From Malassezia japonica (Eukaryota; Basidiomycota; Malasseziomycetes; Malasseziales; Malasseziaceae): a stretch of DNA of 64,000 nt. The stretch is taken from positions 62,001 to 126,000 of the forward strand of contig NC_083376.1 of assembly GCF_029542785.1 (NCBI RefSeq), given 5' to 3'. The position numbers were made by a program, and so were the translations under genes. The notes beneath the pieces are model-generated. The model searched no databases. It was given only the letters and a program-made list of their open reading frames with translations, and had not been told where the DNA came from. Shown in pieces: positions 33,539-43,376 of the stretch (its first letter is position 1; the number at the start of each line of letters is the position of its first letter).

Positions 33539-34424
33539 CTACTGTGTCTGGGGACCGTATCCGCGCAGCTTCTCGGCAAAGTCCCACGAGGTCGGCACGC
33601 TGATCGGCTCGCCGATCGTGACGCCATCTTTGGTCGCGGTCGCGATTTGGAACTGCGTCAGTGGGACAAACGTACCCTGTTCAGGCTGCGTGCGTCGCGA
33701 TAGACTGGGTCAGCTAGGAAGGATACGTACATAGCACGCGCATGCAGTCCTTGAGAATCTCGCGCGCCTCGTCCTCGGTGAGCGTATCTTCCCGCCCCTC
33801 GACCGCCTTGCGGAGCATCGGTGCGGCGAGGTGCAGGCCAAAGCCGGTGGCGATCGTGCTGTTCTGGTAGGTCGTGCCGAGCAGGTCGACGTAGCCGAGG
33901 AACGGCTTCGAGGTCGCGGCGTCGTACCCTCCGAGCACGAGCGCGTTCCAGAGCGGGTCCATCTTGGAGCGGCGGCCGTACATGGTGCGCGCGAGGTAGG
34001 CGTACACCTGCGGCGGCGTGAGCGAGTGCCCGTCACCTGCATGCGACTCCTCTGCAATGACCTTGGACAGCATATGCTTGATGTTCTGCCAGTCGCTCAT
34101 GTCGCCGCTCGCGCCGATCACGACGTTCGTGCCGACCTTTTCGAGGCGCTCAATGTTCATGAAACGCGCCAGCGAGCCGTACGACGCAAGCGTGTCCGTC
34201 GCAAGCATCACGCCGTCCTTGTACTGCAGGCCGAGCACCGAGGTACCGGTCACGATCGGTTGTCTGGTGAGCAAAGCGGCAACGTACTGTGTCTGCTGCC
34301 GCGCGTCGTCAAACGCATCAACAGGCCGGCGCTGCGCGCCATTCATGTCCCATACACTGCTACGCGAGGACACTTGGTCCACCGCCGGCGTCGAGCTCCA
34401 GCTCTGGCCGGGATACGCGTACAT
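33539..34424 (-). CDS. PRE4: 20S proteasome subunit beta-7 (Pre4)
   Basis: The non-catalytic beta-7 subunit of the 20S core. Exons are 34424-34288, 34263-33731, 33704-33676 and 33652-33539 (270 aa); introns are 24, 26 and 23 nt and exon 3 is only 29 nt. The spliced protein has a propeptide of about 45 residues, then QQPIVTGTSVLGLQYKDGV, ATDTLASYGSLARF, GASGDMSDWQNIKHML and LGYVDLLGTTY. The C-terminus is RVLFYRDARSLNR-FQIATATKDGV ending FAEKLRGYGPQTQ, recovered only by splicing. Intron 1 is a multiple of three with no stop, so the unspliced frame stays open. Confidence 0.93.
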
Positions 34425-34467
34425 CGTCAGGGTGCTCCAAGCGCCGCCGCGCTGACGACGCTTTGGT

Positions 34468-34473
34468 CACGTG
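34468..34473. promoter_or_regulatory. CACGTG box upstream of PRE4
   Basis: TCACGTG, 43 bp from the PRE4 ATG, in the 72-bp gap after the NSP1 stop. Confidence 0.55.
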
Positions 34474-34496
34474 TCGATCAGGTTGGGATCTATGCA

Positions 34497-36657
34497 CTAC
34501 AGACCCAGCGTCCGCGCACGGCTGCCGGGCGCGGCGCTGCTTTCGCGCAGGCGCGCGGGCGTCGAGGAGCGCGGCACGGCCTCGGGGCCGACGCTCGCGC
34601 GGAACGAGTCGTTGGCCGACGGCTTCGAGGTGCTGCCGCGGCGCAGCGACTCGAGGCGGTCGCGCAGCGACGCGGTATTCTCGTCGATCCACTTGAGGCT
34701 GCCGAGGTGCGCGTTGAGAATCGCCGAGATCTGCGTGATCGGGTCGTCGTTGCCTGCGCCCGAGTCGCGCGCGCTGACGCGCAGCGAGTTGAGCGCGCCG
34801 GGCGTGGCCTCGGTGGTGCGTGTGGTACGCGCGCCGCTGGGGGCAGACAGCTGGTTCACCTCGTCGATCATCGACACGAGGTTGCGCGACATGTCGTCGA
34901 GCTGCGCATTGAGGTTCTCGGCGAGCGTATACGTCTTTTCGCGCTCCACATCGGCCACGCCGACGTCCACACCGCGGTTCGCGCCAGCACTCGCCAGGAT
35001 ATCTTGGCGCTGCGCCTCGTAGGTATCCAGCAGCGCATTCAGCTCGGTCTGCTGCTGCTCCACATAGTCGAGCGTCTGGTCAATGGAGCCTTGGCGCTCC
35101 TCCGCTTGCGCAATACTCGCCATGAGCCGCGAGATCTCGTCGCCACCTTTGAGCAGCACACGGTCCCACGCAGCGACCTCGCCGGCCTGCCGACTAAACT
35201 CTTTCACGCTGGAATCCAGCTCGGACTGCCACATCTTGACAATCTCCTCGATGCTCTTGCCACGCAGCAGCGACGGCGCGGCCGCGGGGGGCTTGGCGGC
35301 CTCGGCAGGCTTTGCACCGGCGGCCTTTTCGTCAGGCTTGGAAAGCGAAAAGCCAGCGGGCTTGGGAGCCTCGGCGGGCTTCTCGGCGGGCTTCTGGCCA
35401 AAGAGCGCGCCGGCAGGCTTGGGGGGCTCGGCGGCTTTTTCGTCGGGCTTTTGGCCAAAGAGCGCACCGGCGGGCTTGGGGGCCTCGGCAGGCTTGGCCG
35501 CATTGCCGAACGAGAAGCCGCCAGCGGGCTTGGGGGGCTCCGCAGGCTTGTCGGCAGGCTTGTCGTTGCCGAACGAAAAGCCGCCAGCGGGCTTGGGGGC
35601 CTCGGCAGGCTTCTCGGCGGGCTTGGAGCCGAACGAAAAGCCGCCGCCGGCAGGCTTGGGCGCCTCCGCAGGCTTCTCCGCAGGCTTGGCCCCAAACGAA
35701 AAGCCGCCGGCGGCAGGCTTGGGGGCCTCCGCAGGCTTGTCCGCCGGCTTATCCGCGGGCTTGTCGTTGCCAAACGAGAATCCGCCGGCGGGCTTGGGGG
35801 CTTCCGCAGGCTTGTCCGCCGGCGCGCCGCCGAACGAAAAGCCGCCTGCCGGCTTGTCGGCAGGCTTGCCGAGCGAAAAGCCGGCGTTGGCCTTGGACGC
35901 ATCCGCGGGCTTGTCGGCACCCGGGTTACCCCCAAACGAGAAGCCGCCCGCGGGCTTGGTTGCCTCGGCGGGCTTGTCTGCCGGCGGCGCACCGCCGAAC
36001 GAGAAGCCGCCTGCCGGCTTGGGCGCCGCGGCAGGCTGCGCGGCGGGCTGCGCCGCAGGCTGTGCGCCGCCAAACGAGAATCCGCCTGCCGGCTTGGCCT
36101 CTGCCGGCTGGGCCGCAGGTTGTGCGCCGCCAAACGAGAAGCCGCCCGCCGGTTTGGTCTCTGCTGGCTTGCCCGCCGGCTGTGTGCTTCCAAACGCAAA
36201 GCCGCCTGCTTTCGGTGCCTCGGCGGGCTTCTCTGCCGGCTTTCCGAACGAAAATCCGCCCGTGCTCGCCGGTGGTGCGGCCGGTGTCGAGCTCGCGCCG
36301 CCCAGCGCAAAGCCCGCCGGCTTTTCCTGGGGCTTGCCAAAAGCAAAAGACGGCGCGCCTGCTGCCGGTGTGCTGGACGTATTTTCCTGGGGCTTGGCAC
36401 CCTGCCCCCCAAACGAGAATCCGCCCGGCTTGCTGCCGAACAGGTTCGTCGGCGGCTGGCTCGCCGGCGTCGTCGTCGGTCCTCCGAACGGTGCCGGAGT
36501 CGATCCTGTGCTACCCGGCTGCGGCGTGCTCTGTGCCGGCTGTCCGAACGAAAAAGGCTTGCTGCCTCCTTGGGCACCCTGAGCGTCTATGTCAGCCTCT
36601 CCACGTACTCTGCCCAGGGGTGCCAAACGAGAATCCACCGCCGCCAAACGCCGACAT
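34497..36657 (-). CDS. NSP1: FG nucleoporin NSP1/Nup62
   Basis: Nsp1 lines the central channel of the nuclear pore through FG repeats and anchors by a coiled coil. Exons are 36657-36609 and 36586-34497 (712 aa); the intron is 22 nt. The start reads MSAFGGGGFSFGTPGQN. FG units of the type GGFSFG separated by KPAEKPAEAPKPA spacers fill residues about 20-440. The C-terminal domain contains the conserved LLRGKSIEEIVKMWQSELD, followed by heptads (EFSRQAGEVAAWDRVLL). A disordered tail closes the protein. It is divergent from the AVT1-like gene with 103 bp between ATGs. Confidence 0.94.
35330..36450 (-). repeat. FG-repeat array of NSP1
   Basis: Roughly twenty imperfect tandem units encode GGFSFG-type FG motifs with Lys/Pro/Ala/Glu spacers. 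The units are similar at the DNA level, so unequal crossing-over and assembly errors are possible. Confidence 0.8.
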
Positions 36658-36700
36658 GGACACGCTTGGACCAGGAGAGAGCGCCGCGACCCGCGATAAT

Positions 36701-36706
36701 CACGTG
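36701..36706. promoter_or_regulatory. CACGTG box between NSP1 and the AVT1-like gene
   Basis: Within the palindrome ATCACGTGAT, 43 bp from the NSP1 ATG and 54 bp from the ATG at 36761. Confidence 0.55.
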
Positions 36707-36760
36707 ATCTACGCCAGAGAAAGTTTGCGCTGCTTTTTTGTGGCTGCTCAGCAACGACGT

Positions 36761-38944
36761 ATGCCTGGGCGGAACGCGATTCCTGTGCGGGGCACTGGTG
36801 GCCCCAGTCGTGCACAGGGCCGTGACAACGCGGTCAACCAACCCTGGCGCAGCAGCCTGGATCTGGTCTGGTCGTATTCGCGCTCGCAGGCGTACTTTGG
36901 AGATAACATCACCACCTCGCCGAGCTTTGTCGAGCGGCACTGGCGCGGCCGTGTGCCCGAGGGCCAGGGCGACATTGAGAGCGACGCGACGCCGCTCACC
37001 AGTGCCGACTCTGCGACGGAGGACGAGACGTCCGCGGACAATGTCGAGTCGAGCGATGACGAGGACGCAGCGCTGCACGCCCGCGTGCGCGATCGCGGCG
37101 CGACCTCGCTCGAGACGCAAAAGTACTGGCACACGCTCGAACCCGAAGGGGACCTCGACCACATCGAGACGGTGCGGGGCCGTCCCGGCTATGCGGACCG
37201 CAACCACAACGCGCGGGCGTTTGTCAAGCGCCCCGCGTCGAACCGGAGCCACCACAGCGGGCGCAAGGCCGAGAACGAGTACGACGAGGGCCTCAGCGAC
37301 GGCGACGTGGGCGAGGACTCGAGTCGCAGCCGCAGCCGCAGTCCTAAGCGGCTCGGCGGCGAGACGCCCAAGGGCCAGCGCCTCCTGATGCCCTATGGCA
37401 AGGACCGCGCGCCGAGCCGGCCACCGCGCGACTCGTCGCCGTACGGCGCACGGAAGCGGTCGCGGTCGCAGTACCGTACGCAGCTACGCGCCGCCGCGCC
37501 GCACCTGCGCGACCCGTATCATGTGGACGAGCGTGCGCCGCTGCTGCGCGGCCGCACGGCGCAGCCGGCGTACAGCACGAGCAGCCGCGGCGCGTCGCCG
37601 CCGGAGGAGCAGGATGCGGAGCACGGCAAGAGCACGTTCTGGCAGACGTGGTTCAACGCGGTGAATGTGCTCGTCGGCGTGAGCATTCTCTCGATGCCGC
37701 TCGCCTTTGCGTGTGCTGGCTGGCTCGGCGGCACGCTCCTCTTTTTAGCGTGTGGCTGGCTGACCAACTACAGCGGCAAGGTGCTCGCGGGGATCCTCGC
37801 GCACCAGCCGCACCTGCATACCTACGCCGACATTGGCAGCTTCACCTTTGGCCCGATGATGCGCACCTACATCAGCTTCCTCTTCTGCTTCGAGATGTGG
37901 ATGGTGAGCGTTGCGCTGCTCATCCTCATGGGCGACAGCATGACGGCGCTGATCTATGGTGCGGATGAGCAAGGGCACGGCATGGCGAACATGCTGCTCA
38001 AAATTGCGGGAACGGTCGTGGTGCTGCCCACGCTCTTCCTCCCCCTCAAGCTCCTCTCGCCCATCTCGCTGGTGGGCATTGTGAGCATTCTTTTTTTGAT
38101 TGTTGTGATCGTCACCGACGGTCTGTACAAGGCGCATGCGCCTGGTTCTCTATGGGACCCGAGCGCGACGATTACCATGCCCAACTGGCCGAAGCTGCCG
38201 CTAGCCTTTGGCCTGATGATGGCTGGGTTCTCGTCGCATCCCGTTATACCCTCTTTGTACCGCGACATGCGCGATCCGACGCAGTTCAACCGCATGCTCG
38301 ATTTGGCCTACTTGACGACGGCGACCATGTACCTCCTCGTCGGCGTCGTGGGCTACCTCATGTTTGGCGGCGCCGTGTCGGACGAAGTGACGCGCGACCT
38401 CGCCACGACGCAAGGCTTTCCCTACCTGATGACCTTTGCGGCGGTCGTTCTAATGACCATCAATCCGATGACCAAGTTTGCGCTAGCGCTGCGCCCGGTC
38501 AACTCGATGCTCGAAAAGTGCTTTGGCGTGCTGGACGGCGTCGCGCTCCCCGCGACCCCGTCGCCGGCCGCCGACGACGAGGGGCACCAGAGCCTGATCC
38601 AGAGCATGTCGGGCGTCCAGGAAATGGCTGAGCGCGACATGGACGGCACGATCGCCAAGACACGCTCCGCCCACCCGGCGCTGTTCGCCGGCGCGATCCG
38701 CGTCGCGATGGCCGCCACGGTGCTCTTTACTGCGATCGTCGTCCCGAGCCTCGAGCGCATCATGGGCTTCCTCGGCGCGTTTCTCACCTTCAACTCGTGC
38801 ATCTTTGGGCCGCTGCTGGCGAATATGGTGCTGAACCGCACCGAAATGCCGCAGTGGCTCCTGCTGCGCGACCTGTTTATCCTCGCCGCGACCTTTGTTC
38901 TGGCGGTGATGGGAACACTTAGCTCCCTCATTCCTACCGTATAG
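36761..38944 (+). CDS. Vacuolar amino-acid transporter, AVT1-like
   Basis: An AAAP-family (Aa_trans) proton-coupled amino-acid transporter, probably at the vacuolar membrane as for yeast Avt1. Single exon, 727 aa. The N-terminal 290 residues are soluble, acidic and Ser/Arg-rich. The transporter core begins TWFNAVNVLVGVSILSMPLAFACAGW and shows about eleven membrane segments, including FLFCFEMWMVSVALLILMG, LGLMMAGFSSHPVIPSLYRD and FPYLMTFAAVVLMTINPMTKFALALRP. Avt1-type proteins likewise carry long soluble N-termini. The long open frame upstream of 36761 is antisense NSP1 and is not part of this gene. Confidence 0.92.
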   Translation: MPGRNAIPVRGTGGPSRAQGRDNAVNQPWRSSLDLVWSYSRSQAYFGDNITTSPSFVERHWRGRVPEGQGDIESDATPLTSADSATEDETSADNVESSDDEDAALHARVRDRGATSLETQKYWHTLEPEGDLDHIETVRGRPGYADRNHNARAFVKRPASNRSHHSGRKAENEYDEGLSDGDVGEDSSRSRSRSPKRLGGETPKGQRLLMPYGKDRAPSRPPRDSSPYGARKRSRSQYRTQLRAAAPHLRDPYHVDERAPLLRGRTAQPAYSTSSRGASPPEEQDAEHGKSTFWQTWFNAVNVLVGVSILSMPLAFACAGWLGGTLLFLACGWLTNYSGKVLAGILAHQPHLHTYADIGSFTFGPMMRTYISFLFCFEMWMVSVALLILMGDSMTALIYGADEQGHGMANMLLKIAGTVVVLPTLFLPLKLLSPISLVGIVSILFLIVVIVTDGLYKAHAPGSLWDPSATITMPNWPKLPLAFGLMMAGFSSHPVIPSLYRDMRDPTQFNRMLDLAYLTTATMYLLVGVVGYLMFGGAVSDEVTRDLATTQGFPYLMTFAAVVLMTINPMTKFALALRPVNSMLEKCFGVLDGVALPATPSPAADDEGHQSLIQSMSGVQEMAERDMDGTIAKTRSAHPALFAGAIRVAMAATVLFTAIVVPSLERIMGFLGAFLTFNSCIFGPLLANMVLNRTEMPQWLLLRDLFILAATFVLAVMGTLSSLIPTV

Positions 38945-38984
38945 TATGTATAGCACCACTAGGGTTTTGGAGACAACAGCTAGC

Positions 38985-40919
38985 CTACGAAAGTACGGCG
39001 GGGGGCTCGTGGTGCACGCCGTCGGCTTTGTCGCTCGACGGAATGTTGAACCACGCCTGCATCGTCTGCAGCGGCGACGCAAGCAGCGGCGAGCCGGCAT
39101 CGATCGGCGAGAGGTGCACATGCGTCTCGGCAGTGTTAGTCGCGACCGACTCGGACGAGGCACTCGACGACCCGGGCGACGCACGGCCGCTCGGCATCGT
39201 GCGCGGGCCTTGCACAGGCAGCAGCACACGCTCGGGGCGCGCGGGCTCGGGCGCATCGACGCCCCACGCCTTGTTCGCCTGCGCCACGCGGTCGGCCGCA
39301 GCCGACCGCAGACTGCGCTCGCGCTCGAGCTTGACGAGCGCCGCGCCGGGCGAGCCGTCGTTGACGAGACTCGCGTCCTCGGCCCAGGTAATCTCGGTCG
39401 AGGCGGTAGCGTTCGAGTTGTGCTTCCAGCTGCGCGGCAGGTCGTTCGACATGCGCGCCGACGCGGGGAACGAGGAGCGCGACGAGCTCGATGGGGCGTA
39501 CGTGCCGTGCGGCGGCGCGGCAGGCACAAGGTGCATGCCGAGCGGCGACGGCGTCCGCGGCGCGTACGGCTGCTCGGCCGGCGCCACATGCACCGGCACG
39601 GGGGGCACGGAGAGCATGCCGGGCATCGCGTGCGCAGCCGTGCTCGGCGCAGCGCTGTGCGCCTCGCTCGAGGAGCCGTGCGCCGTGGCGAACTCGACCT
39701 CGCCAAACAGGCCGCTGTCGTGCCCCGCGGAGGAGGCAGGGACGTGGCGGGGGTCGTCGGGGCCGAGCCAGCTCTCGAGCGTCGTCTCCGCAGCAAACTG
39801 GGGGCGGATCGAAGGGATGCGCACGAGCGAGCTCTCGCGCTCCATGTAGGGGTTCACAAGGTCCTCGCCGGACGCGTGCGAGTACGCCGACTGGACCGTC
39901 GACTGCGTCGCGGTGCGCTGGAGCGGCGCCGTCTTGAGCGCCGGGAGCTCGGGCACTTCGTCCTCGACCTCGTTCGGCGAGCCCGCGTTCAGACTCGTCT
40001 CTTGCCACGCAGCGATGCGTGCCTGGAGGAACGCCTCGCGGTCCTCTGGCTCGCGGGGCGGCGCAAGGACCGCCGGCGCTGGCACCGCCGGCGCTGGCAC
40101 AGGGACATCGGCCGTCTGGGGCTCGGCCATGTACGTCGTCTCCGGCTCGGGGTAGTACTCGTCCCAGTCCACGCGGGGCGAAGAGGCATAGGAGCTCGAG
40201 TCGTACTGGAAGCGCGTCTCGTTGCGGCCGATGCGGCGTGCCATCGGAATCGTGCCGTCCGGGTGGCCGATCGAGCCTTCGTACTGCGAGTCGGGCGAAA
40301 CGCGGCGCGAGGAGCGCGCCGAGCGGAACTGTGAGGGGAAGCGGGAGAGAACAGAGCGGCGGTGACTGACCCACGAGTTGCGCGGGCTGCCGAGGCGCAT
40401 CGACAGCATGCGCGAGCGCGAGCGGTTCAGCGAGAGTTTGTACTTGGACGAGGCCTGGCGGCTCTGCGGTGGCGGCGCGCCCGAGCGCAGCGCCGCCGGG
40501 ACCGAGTTGCGCGTCCACTGCACGGACGGCTGCTGGGCCTGCTCGGCGATCGGCGCGCTGGGGAAGCGCACGTCGTCATCCGTCGGCAGAGGGCGGGGCA
40601 TCGTGCGGGGCGAGACGTCGCCGGCCGGCGGCTGCGTCTGGCCCTCTTCAGTGCTGTGCGAGGCCTCGGGGACATTGTACAGGACATGCGCCATGCGCTC
40701 CTCGTCGTCGACCGGGTGCTCGTACGTCTTCTCCAGGTAAGTCGCGTTGGGGTCTGCCTGCCACAGCTTGGTGTTCGCACGGTCCATTGACTGCTGGCGC
40801 TTTATGCGCCAGTGCCGGCGGATGAAGACGCCGGTCAAGAGACCGAGCGACACAACCACCAGCATGCCGACGCCCAGGCCGACCGACAGGCCGACAATCA
40901 ACGCAGTGCTGCTCGTCAT
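38985..40919 (-). CDS. Single-pass membrane protein (Skg6/Axl2-like TM), unknown
   Basis: I recognise only the architecture. The 644-residue protein begins with about six residues, a single membrane helix (ALIVGLSVGLGVGMLVVVSL) and a basic stop-transfer RRHWRIKRQ. The remaining 600 residues are a disordered Ser/Pro-rich tail, predicted cytoplasmic by the positive-inside rule. Short candidate motifs are RSRSRMLSMRLGSPRNSW, VDWDEYYPEPETTYMAEP and VNPYMERESS. The Gly/Val-rich helix followed by RR/KR resembles the Skg6/Axl2-type transmembrane domain of fungal surface sensors, but there is almost no extracellular part. It is convergent with the AVT1-like gene (40 bp). Confidence 0.75.
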   Translation of the reverse strand: MTSSTALIVGLSVGLGVGMLVVVSLGLLTGVFIRRHWRIKRQQSMDRANTKLWQADPNATYLEKTYEHPVDDEERMAHVLYNVPEASHSTEEGQTQPPAGDVSPRTMPRPLPTDDDVRFPSAPIAEQAQQPSVQWTRNSVPAALRSGAPPPQSRQASSKYKLSLNRSRSRMLSMRLGSPRNSWVSHRRSVLSRFPSQFRSARSSRRVSPDSQYEGSIGHPDGTIPMARRIGRNETRFQYDSSSYASSPRVDWDEYYPEPETTYMAEPQTADVPVPAPAVPAPAVLAPPREPEDREAFLQARIAAWQETSLNAGSPNEVEDEVPELPALKTAPLQRTATQSTVQSAYSHASGEDLVNPYMERESSLVRIPSIRPQFAAETTLESWLGPDDPRHVPASSAGHDSGLFGEVEFATAHGSSSEAHSAAPSTAAHAMPGMLSVPPVPVHVAPAEQPYAPRTPSPLGMHLVPAAPPHGTYAPSSSSRSSFPASARMSNDLPRSWKHNSNATASTEITWAEDASLVNDGSPGAALVKLERERSLRSAAADRVAQANKAWGVDAPEPARPERVLLPVQGPRTMPSGRASPGSSSASSESVATNTAETHVHLSPIDAGSPLLASPLQTMQAWFNIPSSDKADGVHHEPPAVLS

Positions 40920-41170
40920 GGGGGATGGGGTAGGTGAATGGGTAGGTGCCAGCACCGAATATGCACGCCAGCGTGCTAAAGAATAGGATAGGCGACGACT
41001 GAGGCCAGCTCAGCGTGGCAAGCGGTAGCGGTGGTGAGGGTAGAGAAGCGAAATGCGCGCATGCCCGACTGAAGGATAGACTCGCGCGTAGAATGTACGT
41101 AGAGCCTATCTGAACCCCGATGCCGATATTATGTGGAGAAGTACGTCATTGTGCACCGTCTCTCACCACG
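40920..41170. other. Divergent intergenic region before DPP5
   Basis: These 251 bp separate the membrane-protein and DPP5 starts. I see no CACGTG box and no RNA gene. An in-frame ATG at 41120 exists but would spoil the DPP5 signal peptide. Confidence 0.6.
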
Positions 41171-43342
41171 ATGCGGGGCGCTCTGAAAACGGCCGCGTGC
41201 GCGCTGACGCTCGCGTACGCCGCACTGGGACATGCCAAGATCCTCTCGCCGGAACTGCTGGTAGAGGCGCCGCGCCCAGGCAGCGCAACAGTCAACCCGG
41301 CGGGGTCACAGGCGCTGGTCGGCGTCGAGCACGCCTCGGCGCACACCGGGGAGGTGTCGGCCTCGCTCTACCGCGTGCCGCTGAACACAAGTGCCGAGCA
41401 CGGCGCGCACCTCTTCGCCGAAGGTGCCGCGAGCGCCATGTTCCTCAACGACAACACCGCGGCTTACCTCGTGAACAACACGCTGTGCGAGCGGCCGCTG
41501 AACGACATGCACGACCCCAGCGAGTGCCACGCGGTGCTCGAGTTCCCGACGCTCGCGCGCAACCTGCGTGCGATCTCGACGTCGACGTCGTCCGCGACGC
41601 TCGTCTTCTCTGCGCTCGTCTACGAGGACGGGACGCTGGAAGGCGCGGCCGCTGCGGAAAAGAGCGAGGCGGTGAAGGACTGGGAGAAGCACGCGCGCAT
41701 CTTTGACAAGCTCATGGTCCGCCACTGGGACCGCTATCTGTACCCCTTCCGCCGCATGCAGCTCTTTTCGGTGGATGTGCGCCGTAACGCGCTCACGGGG
41801 CACTGGCGCAAAGCCTCGTCGTTCCGCAACCTGCTGGCCGACACGGTGCTCGACTCGCCGTACGGGCCGCTCGGCGACGGCAAGGACTTTGCCGTATCGG
41901 AGGACTGGGTCGCATTCACCGCCAAGGATCCCGACACGCCCGAAGCGTGGCACACCAAGGCCAACATTTACCTTGTCCCACTCAAGGGCGGCGAGAAGCC
42001 GCGCCAGGTCAGCGCAGCGGGCCGCGGCTGGGCGGGCGTGCCGGCGCTGTCGCCGGACGGCGACACTCTCGCGTTCCTGCAGCAGTACAAGGATGGCTTC
42101 GAGAGCGACCGCAAGGTGCTCCAGTTCTACTCGATTGCGAGCGGCCGCCAGGTCGAGCCGTTCGCCGACTGGCAGCTGTCGCCCGACTCGCTCACCTTTT
42201 CGCCGGACGCCAAGTCGCTCTACATCACGGTAGTGGAGGAGGAGCAGACGAAGCTGTACCAGACTGATGTCGAGAAGAACGGCAAGACGACGACGGTGGG
42301 CAACCGCCGTGTGCTGGTCGCCGACGGCAAGGTGTCGGCCCCCCGCGAGCTCGCCGACGGCAGCGTGGTGTACACGCGCTCGACGATCGACCACCCCAAC
42401 GACGTCTACCTGCTCAAAAAAGGCAAGACGCAGCGCCTGACCAACTTCTTCCGGGTCTCGCCGGCGCACAAGGACGTGGAGCTGGGTGCGAAGGCGAAGC
42501 AGTTCTCCTACGCCGGCAGCGACAATGTGACGATGCACGGCTGGATCCTCACGCCGCCCAAGTACAAAGAGACGGTCCGCCAGGGTGACAAGCTCCCTCT
42601 TGCGGTGCTCATCCACGGCGGCCCCGAAGGCGACTGGAACAATGCGTGGAGCACGCGCTGGAACCCGCGTGTGTTTGCCGCGGCCGGCTTTGTGGTCATC
42701 ACGCTCGACCCCAGCGGCTCGACGGGCTATGGCCAAAAGATGACCGACCGCATCCTGCAGCACTGGGGCGACCGTCCGTTTGAGGACATCCGCAAGGGCG
42801 TGCACTACATCCTCGACACCGAGCCGCACATCGACCGCGAGCGCGTGGTCGCAGCCGGCGCGAGCTTTGGTGGCTACATGGTGAACTGGATCCAGGGCCA
42901 CAACGACGACAAGCTCTTCAAAGGCCTCGTGACGCACGACGGCATGTTTAGCACCGTGTCGACCTACTACAGCACCGAGGAGCTCTACTTCCCCGAGTCC
43001 GAGTTCGGCGGCGTGCCGTGGGAGGTCGAAGAGAACTTTACCAAGTTCTCGCCCCACCGCTACACCCAGCACTGGAACACGCCGCACCTGATCGTGCACG
43101 GCGGCAAGGACTACCGCCTGGACCCCGCCGAAGGCATCTCGGCGTTTACCGCGCTGCAGCGCCGCGGCGTGCCGTCGCGCTTCGTCTTTTTCCCCGACGA
43201 GGGCCACTGGGTGAACAACCCCAAGAATTCGCTCATCTGGCACAACGAGGTGCTGAACTGGCTCACAAACTGGGCGCTCCCCGGCGCCGCGCACGCCGCC
43301 GCCCCGGCCTCCACCGCGGACCACGCGCTGGTCTTCCAATAG
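41171..43342 (+). CDS. Secreted dipeptidyl-peptidase V (DPP5)
   Basis: An S9-family serine peptidase that releases N-terminal dipeptides; fungal DPP5 proteins are secreted. Single exon, 723 aa. The start at 41171 gives the signal peptide MRGALKTAACALTLAYAALGHA. An N-terminal beta-propeller follows, then the alpha/beta-hydrolase domain: LPLAVLIHGGPEGDWNNAW, the nucleophile elbow GASFGGYM (Ser about 563), HGGKDYRLDP (Asp about 645) and PDEGHWV (His about 678). Malassezia relies on secreted hydrolases for nutrients on skin, so a role in peptide scavenging is plausible (inference). Confidence 0.93.
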   Translation: MRGALKTAACALTLAYAALGHAKILSPELLVEAPRPGSATVNPAGSQALVGVEHASAHTGEVSASLYRVPLNTSAEHGAHLFAEGAASAMFLNDNTAAYLVNNTLCERPLNDMHDPSECHAVLEFPTLARNLRAISTSTSSATLVFSALVYEDGTLEGAAAAEKSEAVKDWEKHARIFDKLMVRHWDRYLYPFRRMQLFSVDVRRNALTGHWRKASSFRNLLADTVLDSPYGPLGDGKDFAVSEDWVAFTAKDPDTPEAWHTKANIYLVPLKGGEKPRQVSAAGRGWAGVPALSPDGDTLAFLQQYKDGFESDRKVLQFYSIASGRQVEPFADWQLSPDSLTFSPDAKSLYITVVEEEQTKLYQTDVEKNGKTTTVGNRRVLVADGKVSAPRELADGSVVYTRSTIDHPNDVYLLKKGKTQRLTNFFRVSPAHKDVELGAKAKQFSYAGSDNVTMHGWILTPPKYKETVRQGDKLPLAVLIHGGPEGDWNNAWSTRWNPRVFAAAGFVVITLDPSGSTGYGQKMTDRILQHWGDRPFEDIRKGVHYILDTEPHIDRERVVAAGASFGGYMVNWIQGHNDDKLFKGLVTHDGMFSTVSTYYSTEELYFPESEFGGVPWEVEENFTKFSPHRYTQHWNTPHLIVHGGKDYRLDPAEGISAFTALQRRGVPSRFVFFPDEGHWVNNPKNSLIWHNEVLNWLTNWALPGAAHAAAPASTADHALVFQ

Positions 43343-43347
43343 AATCC

Positions 43348-43353
43348 CACGTG
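43348..43353. promoter_or_regulatory. CACGTG box upstream of RFC5
   Basis: CCACGTGG, 23 bp from the RFC5 ATG, in a 34-bp tandem gap after the DPP5 stop. Confidence 0.6.
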
Positions 43354-43376
43354 GCGACGCGTCTTGACGCGTAGCG

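Noticed and set aside
35312..36760. Plus-strand open frame running into the AVT1-like gene
   Set aside because: It is the antisense of NSP1 FG repeats, rich in Arg/Gln/Ala from repeat sequence; the transporter starts at 36761.
41120..41170. Upstream in-frame ATG for DPP5
   Set aside because: It would bury the signal peptide 17 residues inside; no AG acceptor exists for a spliced leader either.
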